Shown: positions 8,443 through 18,151, numbered from the stretch's first letter. The stretch is DNA of 64,000 bases from Pseudodesulfovibrio aespoeensis Aspo-2 (GCF_000176915.2 NC_014844.1:1736001-1800000); one strand, 5' to 3'. Notes: a model not told the origin generated them from the letters alone. Translations and numbers: made by a program.

Positions 8443-9104
8443 CATTGCTGATCTTTCTCCGGACCCAGGGCGAGCATCGCCTTTTCCAGCCGTTCCTGCT
8501 CGCGAGCCAGCGTTTCTTCTGTCAGCTTTTCCGTGGTCACGGCCATGGGCTCTCCCACATAGATGTGGCAGCGCGTGAACGGCAGGGGCAGCGCAAACCG
8601 GTCCCATGACCTGTGAAACACCTTCTTGCGTACGGGATAGGCCCGCAGCGGAATTATGGCGGCCCCGGCCTTCTGGGCCAGGTAGATGACGCCGCCCTTG
8701 GCCTTGTGCCTTGGTCCGCGCGGGCCGTCCACGGTAAAGACGGCCATGCGGTTTTCTCTCACCATCACTCGGATGGCCTGGAGCAGCGCCCTGACACCGC
8801 CGCGCGTGCTCGACCCCCGGACCGTGGCGTGGCCGAGCTTTTCCAGCACCTGGGCGATGACCTCGCCGTCCTTGCTCTGGCTGACAAAGGTCACGACATC
8901 CGAACTGATGGAAGTATGACCGAACCCGGTCAAGGAGAAAAGCTCACCGTGCCAAAGGGCCAGCACCAGGGGATGACGCTGCTCGCGCTTGGCCAGGATG
9001 CATTGCAAATCGCCGTGCACCTCGAAACGGATGGTGGCGATCCACAGCCGATAGAGAGTGGCTAGGAATGGTGAAAGTCGGGTCGGATCAATGGGTATCT
9101 TCAT
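8442..9104 (-). CDS. Lysophospholipid acyltransferase-like protein (DUF374)
   Basis: 220-aa protein with LALWHGELF, which resembles the HX4D-region of the LPLAT superfamily, followed by SQSKDGEVIAQVLEKLGHATVRGSSTRGGVRALL and FTVDGPRGPRHKAKGGVIYLAQKAGAAIIPL. These are hallmarks of the DUF374 acyltransferases near LpxL-type enzymes. It probably acylates a lipid or lipid A intermediate at the inner membrane; the acyl donor and acceptor are not predictable. Its stop abuts the terminator hairpin at 8415-8442. Confidence 0.8.
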   Translation of the reverse strand: MKIPIDPTRLSPFLATLYRLWIATIRFEVHGDLQCILAKREQRHPLVLALWHGELFSLTGFGHTSISSDVVTFVSQSKDGEVIAQVLEKLGHATVRGSSTRGGVRALLQAIRVMVRENRMAVFTVDGPRGPRHKAKGGVIYLAQKAGAAIIPLRAYPVRKKVFHRSWDRFALPLPFTRCHIYVGEPMAVTTEKLTEETLAREQERLEKAMLALGPEKDQQ

Positions 9105-9266
9105 GGTCGAGTCCGGTATGCAGTTTTGTTACCCTTATAGACTGTTTCGCTCCAAGACAAGCCCACCGACTTTTCGACGACCCCCTGGTGCAAATCCAGG
9201 CATAAATCATATCTATTTGACCGAGCAGGCCGGTCTATGATTGATTCCGGTTTCAAGGAGGAATTC

Positions 9267-9884
9267 ATGTCTGAAACAACACTCGAATGCCAGGGACTCC
9301 CCTGCCCCCAGCCGGTGCTGCGCTGCAAGGACGCGGTGGAGCGTCTGAACCCGGAGCGGATCACCGTGGCCGTGGACAACGAGGCGGCCAAAGACAACGT
9401 CTCCCGCTTTCTCGGCACCAGGGGGTATCGGGTTGAGACCGCGCAATCGGACCGCCAATACCTCATCACCGGAACCAGGGCGCAGGACGATCAGGCGCAG
9501 CCCGCGACGGGCGGACAGTCGGCAACCTCGGATGCCGGGACCGCTCCCCAGAAGATTCTGGTCTTCATCAGTTCGGAGGTCATCGGCTCGGGCGACGATG
9601 GTCTCGGCGGCAGGCTGATGTTCAACTTCCTGGCCACCCTCAAGGAGATTGGAGGCGAGCTGTGGCGCATCATCCTGGTCAATGGCGGGGTACGGCTGGC
9701 CGTGCCCGGCAGCCCGTGCCTGAACCAGCTCGCGGCTCTGGAGCAGACTGGCGTGTCCATCCTTGTCTGCGGCACCTGCCTTGAGCACTTCGGCCTGACC
9801 GGCCAGCGGCAGGTCGGCCAGGTGACCAACATGCTCGACGTGGTCACCAGTTTCCAGCTTGCCACCAAGACGGTTCACGTCTAA
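9267..9884 (+). CDS. yedF: Sulfurtransferase-like selenium metabolism protein YedF
   Basis: 205 aa in two domains. Residues 1-70 are a TusA/SirA-like fold with the CPxP motif (CQGLPCPQPVLRCKDAV). Residues ~95-205 are a DsrE-like domain with FISSEVIGSGDDGLGGRLM and the conserved VCGTCLEHFGL segment. This architecture defines the YedF family associated with selenium metabolism; the chemical role is not settled. The ATG at 9267 follows AAGGAGGAATTC; ten upstream in-frame residues are not needed. Confidence 0.88.
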   Translation: MSETTLECQGLPCPQPVLRCKDAVERLNPERITVAVDNEAAKDNVSRFLGTRGYRVETAQSDRQYLITGTRAQDDQAQPATGGQSATSDAGTAPQKILVFISSEVIGSGDDGLGGRLMFNFLATLKEIGGELWRIILVNGGVRLAVPGSPCLNQLAALEQTGVSILVCGTCLEHFGLTGQRQVGQVTNMLDVVTSFQLATKTVHV

Positions 9885-9896
9885 TACTCTTTCGTG

Positions 9897-9929
9897 AGCG
9901 GCGGGACGGACCTCGTCCCGCCGCTGTTT
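9897..9929 (+). terminator. Hairpin after yedF
   Basis: Perfect 12-bp stem (AGCGGCGGGACG / CGTCCCGCCGCT) with a 5-nt loop, followed by GTTT. It starts 12 bp after the yedF stop and separates yedF from the pseudouridine synthase gene. Confidence 0.7.
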
Positions 9930-9976
9930 CATCCCCCATTGCACGCAAATCCGGCCTGGCCCGGTGTGGAAACCAC

Positions 9977-10732
9977 ATGTCCGACGACTCTTCCCTGATG
10001 CGCCTGAACAAGTTCATCGCCCAATGCGGCGTCACCTCGCGCCGCGGCGCGGACGATCTGGTCTTTGGCGGCAGGGTCGCGGTCAATGGTGAAAAGGCCG
10101 ACTCGCCGGGCATCAAGGTGGACCCGGCCCGCGATCATGTGACTGTGGACGGCAGGCCCGTGGTCCTGCCGGGCAGCGGCGGCGACATCACCATCATGCT
10201 CCACAAGCCGGTGGAAATCGTGACCACGGCCAGGGACCCCCAGGGGCGCACCACCGTGCTCGATCTGCTTCCGCCGGAGATCGTGGAACTTCGACCCTTC
10301 CCGGTGGGACGGCTCGACTATTATTCGGAAGGGTTACTGCTGCTGACCACGGACGGCGAACTCTGCCACCGGCTGACCCATCCCAAGTGGCATCTGCCCA
10401 AGGTGTACGAGGTGACCATCCGGGGTTCTGTGCCGGAAAAGGCGATCCGGACCATGCAGTCCGGGATGACCCTCAAGGCGGGCGACAGGCTGGCCCCTGC
10501 GGACGCGATCCTGCACCCGCCCGTGGCCGGGAGCCAGGTGCTCGAAATCACGCTCATTCAGGGGCTCAACCGGCAGATTCGGCGGATGTGCGAGGAGCTG
10601 GGGCTGACCATCCTGCGCCTGCACCGGGTCAAACAGGGGCCGATGGAACTGGGCAATCTCAAGCGCGGCCAATGGCGCGAGCTGACGGCTGCGGAACTGA
10701 CCGCCCTGAAAAAAGCGGTCAGTCTGGCCTGA
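9977..10732 (+). CDS. rluB: Pseudouridine synthase, RsuA/RluB/E/F family
   Basis: 251 aa. An N-terminal S4 RNA-binding domain (MRLNKFIAQCGVTSRRGADDLV) is joined to the catalytic domain, which carries GRLDYYSEGLLLLTTDGEL with the catalytic Asp of GRLD, then PKVYEVTIRG and the C-terminal GLNRQIRRMCEELGLTILRLHRV. It isomerises uridine in rRNA. RluB (23S) is the likeliest member by length and S4 domain, but RsuA- or RluF-type substrates are not excluded. It converges with lolA, leaving 41 bp between them. Confidence 0.85.
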   Translation: MSDDSSLMRLNKFIAQCGVTSRRGADDLVFGGRVAVNGEKADSPGIKVDPARDHVTVDGRPVVLPGSGGDITIMLHKPVEIVTTARDPQGRTTVLDLLPPEIVELRPFPVGRLDYYSEGLLLLTTDGELCHRLTHPKWHLPKVYEVTIRGSVPEKAIRTMQSGMTLKAGDRLAPADAILHPPVAGSQVLEITLIQGLNRQIRRMCEELGLTILRLHRVKQGPMELGNLKRGQWRELTAAELTALKKAVSLA

Positions 10733-10773
10733 CATTTCGGGCCTGGCAACCACTCGCCAAGCCATTCAATCTC

Positions 10774-11466
10774 CTAGAATCCTTGGGTGTTGTCCTCAAC
10801 CTGAACGCCTTCGGGCGGGACAAAGGTGAACATGTCGGCAGACAGCTTGATGTCCTGCTTGACATTGGACAGGCGGACCTCGTTGCCGTTGCCGTAGAAA
10901 TCCACGATCATCACCTGCCGCAGCAGCCCTGTGTCAGGCTCCACGCCGACATAGGCCAGGACCATGCCCGGTTCTGGTTCCTTGGGCAGCAGTTGCAACA
11001 CGGTGAAGCCCTTGCCCCACCGCTCGCGGACCTCATCAGCTCCCTGCCACTCGGTCTTGATCACGAAATCCTCCTTGAGATTGGCCCGCCCGGAGATGAA
11101 GCGCAGGATGGTCTTGGAATCGAGCAGCGCCTCGACCCCATACTTCAGCGCCAGCTGTTCGGCTTCGATGTAATCCCAGGCGTAATCCGGCCCGACCACG
11201 AGCAGTTCCTTCTCCGGCTCCAGGGTCTCCCAGCGGACCTGGGAGGGCTGGCGGAACCAGATGCGGCCCCGGCGTTCCTCGACATCCCCGCTGGCCACAT
11301 TGGTCAGCTCCTGGACAAAGTCGCACCTGAAGGTCTTGAGGGTTTCGTAGCGTTTCTGGATGAGATCGGGCATGTCCTCGGGCGCCACGGCCTTGCCTGC
11401 ATGGGCAAGGCCGGCGAAAACCAGACAGACGGACAGGGAAACCAGGGCCATATATTGTCTAGACAT
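10774..11466 (-). CDS. lolA: Outer-membrane lipoprotein carrier protein LolA
   Basis: 230-aa periplasmic chaperone, expected to shuttle lipoproteins from the LolCDE complex to the outer membrane. A signal peptide (about residues 1-23, ending near GLAHA) is followed by the LolA beta-barrel pattern YETLKTFRCDFVQE, GRIWFRQPSQVRWETLEPEKELLVVG and VWDY-like YAWDYIEAEQL. The ATG at 11466 lies 8 nt after AAGGAG. It directly follows ftsK (14-bp gap), an order also seen in other proteobacteria. Confidence 0.88.
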   Translation of the reverse strand: MSRQYMALVSLSVCLVFAGLAHAGKAVAPEDMPDLIQKRYETLKTFRCDFVQELTNVASGDVEERRGRIWFRQPSQVRWETLEPEKELLVVGPDYAWDYIEAEQLALKYGVEALLDSKTILRFISGRANLKEDFVIKTEWQGADEVRERWGKGFTVLQLLPKEPEPGMVLAYVGVEPDTGLLRQVMIVDFYGNGNEVRLSNVKQDIKLSADMFTFVPPEGVQVEDNTQGF

Positions 11467-11480
11467 TTTCAAGTCTCCTT

Positions 11481-13730
11481 TTATTCCGGTGAGATAACTT
11501 TTCTCGGCTTGCTTCCGTCCTGCGGGCCGAGAATCCCGTCCATTTCCATCTGTTCGATGTATCGGGCCGCCCTGTTGAAACCGATCCTGAAGCGACGCTG
11601 CAACAGCGAGATGGACGCCTTGCCCTGGCTCAGCACAAACTGTACCGCCTCGCCGTAGACCGGGTCGTCGGACTCGTTGACCAACTCGGAACCATCGCCG
11701 CCCGGAGCATCCTTCTTCCAGTCCGTGAAATCAAGCTCAAACTCCTGGGGCTGACTGTCGCGCCAGAAGTTGACCACGTGCGCAATTTCCGTCTCATCGA
11801 CGTACGCGCCGTGCATCCGCGTGAGCTTGCCGCCGCTGGGCTTGAAGAGCATGTCGCCCTTGCCCAGCAGGCGTTCCGCGCCCACACCGTCGAGAATGGT
11901 GCGCGAATCGAACTTGGAGGTGACGAAAAACGAGATGCGCGTCGGGAAGTTGGCCTTGATCAGGCCGGTGACCACGTCCACGCTCGGCCTTTGGGTGGCC
12001 AGCACCAGATGGATGCCCGCGGCCCGCGCCAGTTGGGCCAGCCGGACGATGCACTGCTCCACTTCCTTGGCCGCGGTCATCATCAGGTCCGCCAGCTCAT
12101 CGATGACGATGACAAGGTACGGCATGTGCTTCATATGCTCGAATTCTTCCGGCACAGTGTCGCCCATGTCCTCAAGCTTCTTGTTGTATCCCTCGATGTT
12201 GCGCACGCCGAGCTTGGCCATCTTCTGGTAGCGGCAGTCCATTTCGAACACGGCCCAGTCCAGGGCGCTCTTGGCCAGGCTCATCTCGGTGACCACCGGG
12301 TGCACCAGATGCGGCAGGGCCGCATACGGGGCCAGCTCGATGCGCTTGGGGTCCACCAGGAGCAGCTTCACCTTGTCCGGCCCGGCCTTGTAGAGCAGGC
12401 TCAGGAGAAAGCCGTTGATGCCCACCGACTTGCCCGCGCCCGTGGCTCCGGCCACCAGCAGGTGTGGCATCTTGGCCAGGTCGGCCACCCGCGTGGCTCC
12501 GTGGATGTCCTTGCCCAGGGCCAGGGTCAGGGGCGATGTGCTGCCCGTGAATTCCTTGGACTCAATGACCTCGCGCAGATAGACCGTCTGGCGGTCCACG
12601 TTGGGGATCTCGATGCCCACGCTGTCCTTGCCCGGAATCGGGGCCTCGATGCGCACGGATTCGGCCTTGAGGGCCAGGGCGATGTCGTCGGTCAGGTTCT
12701 CGATCTTGCTGACCTTGATGCCCGGCGCAGGCTTGAACTCGAACATGGTCACCACAGGGCCGGGCACCACCCGCTGAATCTCACCCTGCACATTGAAATC
12801 GTTGAGGCATTCCTTGAGCCGATCAGCCAGGGGCTGGAGCACCGCCTGGGTCTGGCTGGTGGCCTGCGGCGGTGGCTGCGTGAGCAGTTCGATGCTCGGC
12901 AGACCATTGACGCCAGTCGGAGCGACAGCACCCGGAGTCTTGACAGGCTTGGCCGGTTTCGGCTTTTGCGGTGCGGCCTGGGGTTCCTTTCGCTTGTTCT
13001 TGTCACCGTCGTCCAGGTCGATATAATGGATGTCGCAATCCTCTTCGTCCACCATATCGAATCCAACGATCTCGTCCCTGCCCAGCTTCACTTCTGATGC
13101 CCTGGCCTTTTTGCGCGCCCGGTACTGAGCCATGCGCGCGTCGATCTTCTCCTGAAGTATGGCCCGCCACAGGAGCAGCCTGTTCCAGACCGAGGCCCAA
13201 CTGTAGCCGAAAAAGGCCTGAAAGGAGATGATGCTGATGAAAACCCACAGCAGAAACGCTCCAGCCGGGCGCAGATAGGTCAGAGTCAGCCGGGAGACGA
13301 TTTCGCGGCCAAAGAATCCGCCGCCCACAAGGCCGTAAGCGTCAGCCGGGAGGTCCACCAGCCAGGGATGCGTGGCCCAGGCCTCAAAAGCCACGAACAG
13401 ACCGGCCAACCCGAGCCAGCGGATCTTGGAAATGCGGATGCGGCTGACAAACCGGGACAGCCCGAGATACAGGAAGTAAAACGGCCAGAACATGGCCCCG
13501 AACCCGAAAAGCTCCACAAGGAAACCGGCGCAATAGGCACCGGCCACGCCAGCAACGTTGCGCACCCGCCACCCCTCGCTGACCGCCTGGTTGAAGCTGG
13601 GGTCGGCAGGGCTGAACGAGAGCAGGCTCAGGAAGGTGAAGGCCGAAACGAAAAGAAAAAACAGGCCGGTGAATTCCCTGCCATGCCCTGTCCGCCTGGA
13701 TTGAGCCGATGTGATCTGCCGTCGCGCCAT
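11481..13730 (-). CDS. ftsK: DNA translocase FtsK
   Basis: 749-aa septum-anchored DNA pump that clears and aligns chromosome termini during division. The N-terminal ~190 residues contain about four membrane segments. A charged and Pro-rich linker follows, then the alpha/beta motor domain with Walker A ATGAGKS and Walker B LVIVIDELADL. The C-terminal gamma winged helix is recognisable as ASISLLQRRFRIGFNRAARYIEQMEMDGILGP. The ATG at 13730 is used because upstream in-frame residues belong to the intergenic terminator. It is first of a leftward ftsK-lolA pair. Confidence 0.95.
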   Translation of the reverse strand: MARRQITSAQSRRTGHGREFTGLFFLFVSAFTFLSLLSFSPADPSFNQAVSEGWRVRNVAGVAGAYCAGFLVELFGFGAMFWPFYFLYLGLSRFVSRIRISKIRWLGLAGLFVAFEAWATHPWLVDLPADAYGLVGGGFFGREIVSRLTLTYLRPAGAFLLWVFISIISFQAFFGYSWASVWNRLLLWRAILQEKIDARMAQYRARKKARASEVKLGRDEIVGFDMVDEEDCDIHYIDLDDGDKNKRKEPQAAPQKPKPAKPVKTPGAVAPTGVNGLPSIELLTQPPPQATSQTQAVLQPLADRLKECLNDFNVQGEIQRVVPGPVVTMFEFKPAPGIKVSKIENLTDDIALALKAESVRIEAPIPGKDSVGIEIPNVDRQTVYLREVIESKEFTGSTSPLTLALGKDIHGATRVADLAKMPHLLVAGATGAGKSVGINGFLLSLLYKAGPDKVKLLLVDPKRIELAPYAALPHLVHPVVTEMSLAKSALDWAVFEMDCRYQKMAKLGVRNIEGYNKKLEDMGDTVPEEFEHMKHMPYLVIVIDELADLMMTAAKEVEQCIVRLAQLARAAGIHLVLATQRPSVDVVTGLIKANFPTRISFFVTSKFDSRTILDGVGAERLLGKGDMLFKPSGGKLTRMHGAYVDETEIAHVVNFWRDSQPQEFELDFTDWKKDAPGGDGSELVNESDDPVYGEAVQFVLSQGKASISLLQRRFRIGFNRAARYIEQMEMDGILGPQDGSKPRKVISPE

Positions 13731-13745
13731 TCGTCCCCGCTTTTG

Positions 13746-13785
13746 AAAAAAGGTCCTGGACAGCGAACCGTCCACGACCTTTTTT
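13746..13785 (-). terminator. Intrinsic terminator after efp
   Basis: A 10-bp interrupted stem (GGTCGTGGAC / GTCCAGGACC, one mismatch) with a TTTTTT tail on the - strand and A tracts on the other side. It lies between the efp stop and ftsK, so the two are separate transcripts. Confidence 0.8.
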
Positions 13786-13817
13786 ACGCAATTTTCACAA
13801 CGTGTTGCAAGTCGAGT

Positions 13818-14375
13818 CTATTCGCGCCCGAGGTATTCGCCGCTGCGCGTGTCCACCTTGATGAGGTCGCCCTCGTTGATGAAGAGCGGAACGTTCACCT
13901 GAATACCGGTCTCCAGCGTGGCGGACTTGGTGGCGTTGCTCACGCGGTCGCCCTGCACGCCCGGATCGGTCTGGGCCACCTTCAGGTTGACGTTGGCCGG
14001 GAGATCGACCCCGATCAGCTCCCCGTTGTACAGAAGCACCTTCACGGTGTCGCCTTCCTTCACGTAGCCGCCAGCCTCGCCCATGTTGGCTCCAGGCACG
14101 TTCATCTGCTCGTAGCTTTCGAGATCCATGAACACGAAGTCCGTGCCTTCCTTGTAGATGAACTGCATGGAAACCACGGCCATGTCCGGTTTCTTGACCT
14201 TTTCGCCGGAGCGGAAGGTCTTGTCCAGCACCTGGCCGGTTTTCATGTGGCGCAACTTGGTGCGCATCATGGCACCGCCCTTGCCGGGCTTGAAATGCTG
14301 AAATTCAATGATTTCGAACGGTTTGCCGTCAATCTCGATTTTCAGGCCTGTCCTGAAATCCTTGGTCGATATCAT
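13818..14375 (-). CDS. efp: Translation elongation factor P
   Basis: 185-aa tRNA-shaped factor that rescues ribosomes stalled at polyproline. The three beta-barrel domains are present: the KOW-like N-terminus with [19 protein letters not shown], in which the Lys of PGKGG is the usual modification site; the middle domain [15 protein letters not shown]; and the C-terminal [28 protein letters not shown]. The ATG at 14375 gives the standard length. aroQ lies 58 bp upstream on the same strand, a common pairing. Confidence 0.96.
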   Translation of the reverse strand: MISTKDFRTGLKIEIDGKPFEIIEFQHFKPGKGGAMMRTKLRHMKTGQVLDKTFRSGEKVKKPDMAVVSMQFIYKEGTDFVFMDLESYEQMNVPGANMGEAGGYVKEGDTVKVLLYNGELIGVDLPANVNLKVAQTDPGVQGDRVSNATKSATLETGIQVNVPLFINEGDLIKVDTRSGEYLGRE

Positions 14376-14433
14376 GCTTTCTCCGAAATGGCAGACCCCG
14401 GAACGCAGCCGGGGCGGTTGTCGTTTTTTCCGA

Positions 14434-14892
14434 TTATCCCTTGAGACGCTCGTAGAGCGCCTGGACAGCAAGCCCATACCCCAGAATCCCGAAACCGGCA
14501 ATAACGCCGATGCACTGTCCCCCCATGAGGCTCTGCTGGCGCAAGGGCTGGTCTGTGCGCGCCCAGATGTTGCTGATATGCACCTCGACACACGGGATGT
14601 TGATCCAGGCGAGGCAGTCGGCAATGGCCAGACTGGTATGGGTGTAGGCCCCGGCGTTGAAAACCACGCCGTTGGTCCCGTCGCCCCTGGCTCGCTCCAG
14701 CCGGTCCACCAGCCCCCCCTCGGAGTTGGACTGGAAATGGTGCACGACGATCCCGTCCGCCCGCTCGCCCATGATCCGGCGCAGGATGTCCGGCATATCG
14801 TCCATGGTCTGAGAGCCGTATATCTCGGGCTGGCGGGTACCGATGTGGCCCAGATTGGGGCCGTTGAGTATCAGGATATCGAGTTTTTTCAT
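14434..14892 (-). CDS. aroQ: Type II 3-dehydroquinate dehydratase
   Basis: 152-aa shikimate-pathway enzyme that dehydrates 3-dehydroquinate to 3-dehydroshikimate. Seen: [19 protein letters not shown] with the catalytic Arg and Tyr, [30 protein letters not shown] and [11 protein letters not shown]. It is slightly longer than most type II enzymes. The ATG at 14892 has a GGGGGAAG ribosome site. It sits immediately upstream of efp. Confidence 0.94.
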   Translation of the reverse strand: MKKLDILILNGPNLGHIGTRQPEIYGSQTMDDMPDILRRIMGERADGIVVHHFQSNSEGGLVDRLERARGDGTNGVVFNAGAYTHTSLAIADCLAWINIPCVEVHISNIWARTDQPLRQQSLMGGQCIGVIAGFGILGYGLAVQALYERLKG

Positions 14893-15015
14893 GCCGCTTC
14901 CCCCCTTGGGTGGCCTCATGGCTGTTCAGGCCCGTCACGCGCCTTGACGCGACTGCGCAAAAAGAGAACATTGGGCTCTCCACACGCACATCAACACGGA
15001 CACGGTGCCCCTTTT

Positions 15016-15654
15016 ATGAACCGAACCATCGAGTTAGTCAAAACAATATACGAAATCAAGCAGCTTGAGAGCCTGGATGAGCCTCAGATCGCCCTGGCCG
15101 GGAGATCGAACGTGGGCAAATCGTCGCTGGTTAACAGACTGGCCGGGCGCAAAAGCCTGGCCAAGATCAGCTCCAAGCCGGGCAAGACGCGCAGCCTCAA
15201 CTACTACCGGGTCAACCCGGACGGTTTCTATCTCGTGGACCTGCCCGGCTACGGCTACGCCAGGTGCTCGCAATCAGAGCGGGAGAAATGGGGCAAGCTC
15301 ATCGAGGCGTACATGACCGCCAACCCTGGCCTGAAGGCTGTGGTGGTCCTTCTTGACGCCCGCCTGACCCCACAAAAGCTTGACCTTGAGCTGACGTCCT
15401 ATCTCAGGGGGCTGGGCATCCCGGTCATTCCGGTGCTGACCAAGTCCGACAAGCCCAAGCAGCGTGAGCGGGCCGCGCTCCAGAACCAGTGGAAGGACAT
15501 CCTGCAACAGCCGCGCCTGCCGCTCCTCTTCTCCAGCAAGACAGGCATGGGCGAGGACAAGCTCTGGAATGTCCTGGCCGAATACGCGATCAACGCCGTG
15601 CCCGCCTCCCCTGCCGAAACCCCTGACGACACCCAGGAGCCCCTGGCCGATTAG
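15016..15654 (+). CDS. engB: Ribosome biogenesis GTP-binding protein YihA/YsxC
   Basis: 212-aa GTPase of the TrmE-Era-EngA superfamily, needed for large-subunit maturation. G1 is GRSNVGKSS, G2 lies around KPGKTRSLNYY, G3 is DLPGYGYA, G4 is TKSDK and G5 lies near FSSKTG. The ATG at 15016 gives the family length; a much longer upstream in-frame extension runs over aroQ on the other strand and is not real. It converges end to end with lptG. Confidence 0.94.
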   Translation: MNRTIELVKTIYEIKQLESLDEPQIALAGRSNVGKSSLVNRLAGRKSLAKISSKPGKTRSLNYYRVNPDGFYLVDLPGYGYARCSQSEREKWGKLIEAYMTANPGLKAVVVLLDARLTPQKLDLELTSYLRGLGIPVIPVLTKSDKPKQRERAALQNQWKDILQQPRLPLLFSSKTGMGEDKLWNVLAEYAINAVPASPAETPDDTQEPLAD

Positions 15655-16797
15655 CTAGGGTCTTGCCGTCTTCAAAGCGGTTCCCCAGGTTCTGACAAAG
15701 GCCTGAAAGCCGGGCACGGTCACCCAGGCCAGCCGCATCCCCGCCAGGGCGGCCATGACGAAGTTGCCCAGCCAGGCGGCCACGAACGGCGGCAGCACGG
15801 CCTGCTCGCCCGCAGTGGCCCCGACAGCGTGGACCCCGTACTGCACAAAGATCAGGATCAGCGAAAAGCCGATGTTGGCGTAGATGTTCTCCGAGAAAGT
15901 CACCAGGGCCAGGGCCAGCAGGGCCATGACCGCGATAGAAAAGGCATAGGACCACTTGGTATGCCAGATGGTCCTGAGAATCTCCACGTTGGAGCCGGAT
16001 TCCTCAAGCTTCTCGATAGCCCTTGAGAGTTCCAGCAGGGGCAGCTGCGCGGTGTCGCCCTTGAGCTCCACTGCGGCATAGGCCTTGAGGTTCTGGCGGA
16101 CCGAGAGGAATTGCGAGAGCCGCGTGACCGAGACAAAGGTGCGGGTGTCCAGTTCGTGCACGTCGAGCAGCCCCCACCCGTTGTCGTCGATCATGGCCTT
16201 CTTGGCCGTGAGGATGCGGATGAGCTCCTGGTTGTCCGTGGCGAATTCGTAGACCACCACATCCGAGGCCCGGCTCTTGCCCGGATACGCCTCCCTGGCC
16301 AGCACGATGAACGGGCCGTCGCGGAACCAGAGGTCGGTGATGGTCAGTTCGTCGAGCTGCTTTTTCCTGACATCCTCCTTCCATATCCGGTTGGCCTCGT
16401 ACTCCCCAAACACGCCGAGGAACTGGGAAAAGGCCAGCTGCCCCAGACTCCAGAACATGGCGTAGATCAAAAAGAACTTGATGAACCAGGCAAACGAGAC
16501 GCCTCCGGCGCGCAGGGCCAGCATCTCCTTGCTCCGCGTCAGGATGCCGAGCTGGAGGACCAGGGCCAGCAAAAAGATCGCGGGCATGAGCTGCGAGACG
16601 ATGAGTGGAATCTTGACGAAGAAATAGAAGAGGATCGTCTCTGCGCCCAGCCCCGCCTTGATGAAGTCGTCCAGCCGGTCGAAGACATCCGAGAGCAGAT
16701 AGATGCAGGTGCCGACAGTCAGGCAGATGGACATCAGATAGAGGTTCTGCTGGATCAGATACCGGCCCAGCACGCCGATGCCGAAAACGGACCTCAT
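15655..16797 (-). CDS. lptG: LPS export ABC transporter permease LptG
   Basis: 380-aa inner-membrane permease of the LptB2FG machine that extracts lipopolysaccharide from the inner membrane. Hydrophobic segments lie in the first ~110 residues and the last ~100, with a periplasmic beta-jellyroll domain between. The N-terminus GRYLIQQNLYLMSICLTVGTCIYLLSDVFDRLDDFIKAG is typical. The ATG at 16797 overlaps the lptF stop (ATGA). LptF and LptG assignment rests on gene order and similarity between the pair. Confidence 0.88.
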   Translation of the reverse strand: MRSVFGIGVLGRYLIQQNLYLMSICLTVGTCIYLLSDVFDRLDDFIKAGLGAETILFYFFVKIPLIVSQLMPAIFLLALVLQLGILTRSKEMLALRAGGVSFAWFIKFFLIYAMFWSLGQLAFSQFLGVFGEYEANRIWKEDVRKKQLDELTITDLWFRDGPFIVLAREAYPGKSRASDVVVYEFATDNQELIRILTAKKAMIDDNGWGLLDVHELDTRTFVSVTRLSQFLSVRQNLKAYAAVELKGDTAQLPLLELSRAIEKLEESGSNVEILRTIWHTKWSYAFSIAVMALLALALVTFSENIYANIGFSLILIFVQYGVHAVGATAGEQAVLPPFVAAWLGNFVMAALAGMRLAWVTVPGFQAFVRTWGTALKTARP

Positions 16798-17960
16798 GCC
16801 GTCACCCTCCACCGTCCGCGCAGATGGCCCAGCCACTGGATCACCGGCAGGCTGCGTTCCTGGTTGGCGAACCGGATGCCGAACACGGCCACCAGCACAT
16901 ACAGGATGTTCGGAGCCCACAGGCCGTAGACAGGTGCGATGGCCCCGGCTTCGCCCAGACTGACGCTCAGGGAGAACATGCTGTAATAAAGAAGGAAAAG
17001 TCCCATGGACAAGAGCAGGCCGTACTGCTGCCTGAGACCCCGGAAGACATAGGCGATGGGGATGGCAAACATGCCGAGGATGAGACAGCCAAGCGGGAGG
17101 GTCAGCCGCTTGTAATACTCGGTGTCCACCTTGCGCAGGAATTGCGCGGTCTGCTGCGGCGCGATGGACGGATCGTTCCTGATCTCCCTGAGAGCGGCAA
17201 AGGTCATGTCCTTGGCCTTCTCCTCGCTGAAGCTGAAGTCGCCCAGGAGCTTGCCCAGGTCAAGCCGGACAGAGTAGCTTCCGAAACGCAGGATATTGAT
17301 ATCCTCGCCGCTCTGCCGGTATATCCTGCCCTTGTTGAAGACGATGTGCACCTCGGCGGTCTTGGGGCTGGATACGATCCGGGCCTCGGGGGCCACGACC
17401 ACCACCGAGGCGCCGCTAATGGACTGGTCGCGGACAAAGACGAACTTCAACTCGCCGGTGTCGTTGTCCACCTGATGGGCGTAGAAGGTGATGCCCGGAA
17501 ACTCCTTGTTGAACACGCCCGGCTGGAGCGCGAACCGCGAATGGGACCGGGCGAACTGGTAGAGGCTCGTCTTGAACATGTCCATGCCCCAGGCCAGCCC
17601 CCACATGGAGATGAAAAAGGTGAACAGCGTGCACAGGACGCAAAAAGCGATGGGCGCGGGGAGCATCCTGTACAAACTGACGCCATTGGCCTTCAGCGCG
17701 GTCAGCTCGTTGTCCGTGCTCATGCGCAGAAATGTCAGGAACACGCTGAGCATGGTGGCGATGGGCGTGATGAGCAGCAAAAAGAACGGCGTGAGATAGA
17801 AGAACAATTGCAGGATGTTGAAAAAGCCGATGTTCTGCGAGAGAAAGAGCGAACGCAACTGGAGCATCCGACCAATGAGGATCAGCCCCAGCAGGCAGGC
17901 GACCGTCAGGCCGAAAAGCTTCAGCAGTTCCTTGAATATTTGACGATGGAGCAGTTTCAC
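16794..17960 (-). CDS. lptF: LPS export ABC transporter permease LptF
   Basis: 388-aa partner permease of LptG, with the same architecture of three N-terminal and three C-terminal membrane segments around a periplasmic domain. MKLLHRQIFKELLKLFGLTVACLLGLILIGR and TDNELTALKANGVSLYRMLPAPI are LptF-like. It overlaps lptG by 4 bp and its own start overlaps the stop of the small gene upstream, so the three are translationally coupled. Confidence 0.9.
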   Translation of the reverse strand: MKLLHRQIFKELLKLFGLTVACLLGLILIGRMLQLRSLFLSQNIGFFNILQLFFYLTPFFLLLITPIATMLSVFLTFLRMSTDNELTALKANGVSLYRMLPAPIAFCVLCTLFTFFISMWGLAWGMDMFKTSLYQFARSHSRFALQPGVFNKEFPGITFYAHQVDNDTGELKFVFVRDQSISGASVVVVAPEARIVSSPKTAEVHIVFNKGRIYRQSGEDINILRFGSYSVRLDLGKLLGDFSFSEEKAKDMTFAALREIRNDPSIAPQQTAQFLRKVDTEYYKRLTLPLGCLILGMFAIPIAYVFRGLRQQYGLLLSMGLFLLYYSMFSLSVSLGEAGAIAPVYGLWAPNILYVLVAVFGIRFANQERSLPVIQWLGHLRGRWRVTA

Positions 17961-18151
17961 CGGGCTGGGCAGTCTTGTTTTTCCCTATAAAATCTCTGGA
18001 GAAATTCCACATCCAGCGGACTCAGGTTGAAGCGCACCGCCGCCTCCTCGATCAGGGCGGCCAGGGGTTTGGGAGCGCTTGCCTCCTGCTTCTCGCAGAT
18101 CCAGGTGATCGCCTTGCGGGTCAGTTCGCTGCCGGGCATTATGGTGGTCAT
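17957..18151 (-). CDS. Small protein of unknown function upstream of lptF
   Basis: 64 aa (MTTIMPGSELTRKAITWICE..., broken here). No family recognised; it is soluble, with a predicted helical C-terminus. The ATG at 18151 lies 6 nt after AGGAG; an earlier ATG at 18157 is too close to that site. Its stop overlaps the lptF start as ATGA, which argues that it is translated as the first gene of the lptFG operon. Confidence 0.65.
   Translation of the reverse strand: MTTIMPGSELTRKAITWICEKQEASAPKPLAALIEEAAVRFNLSPLDVEFLQRFYREKQDCPAR

Noticed and set aside
14308-15015. N-terminal extension of engB
   Set aside because: It runs antisense through aroQ and efp regions; the GTPase family starts at MNRTIELVK.
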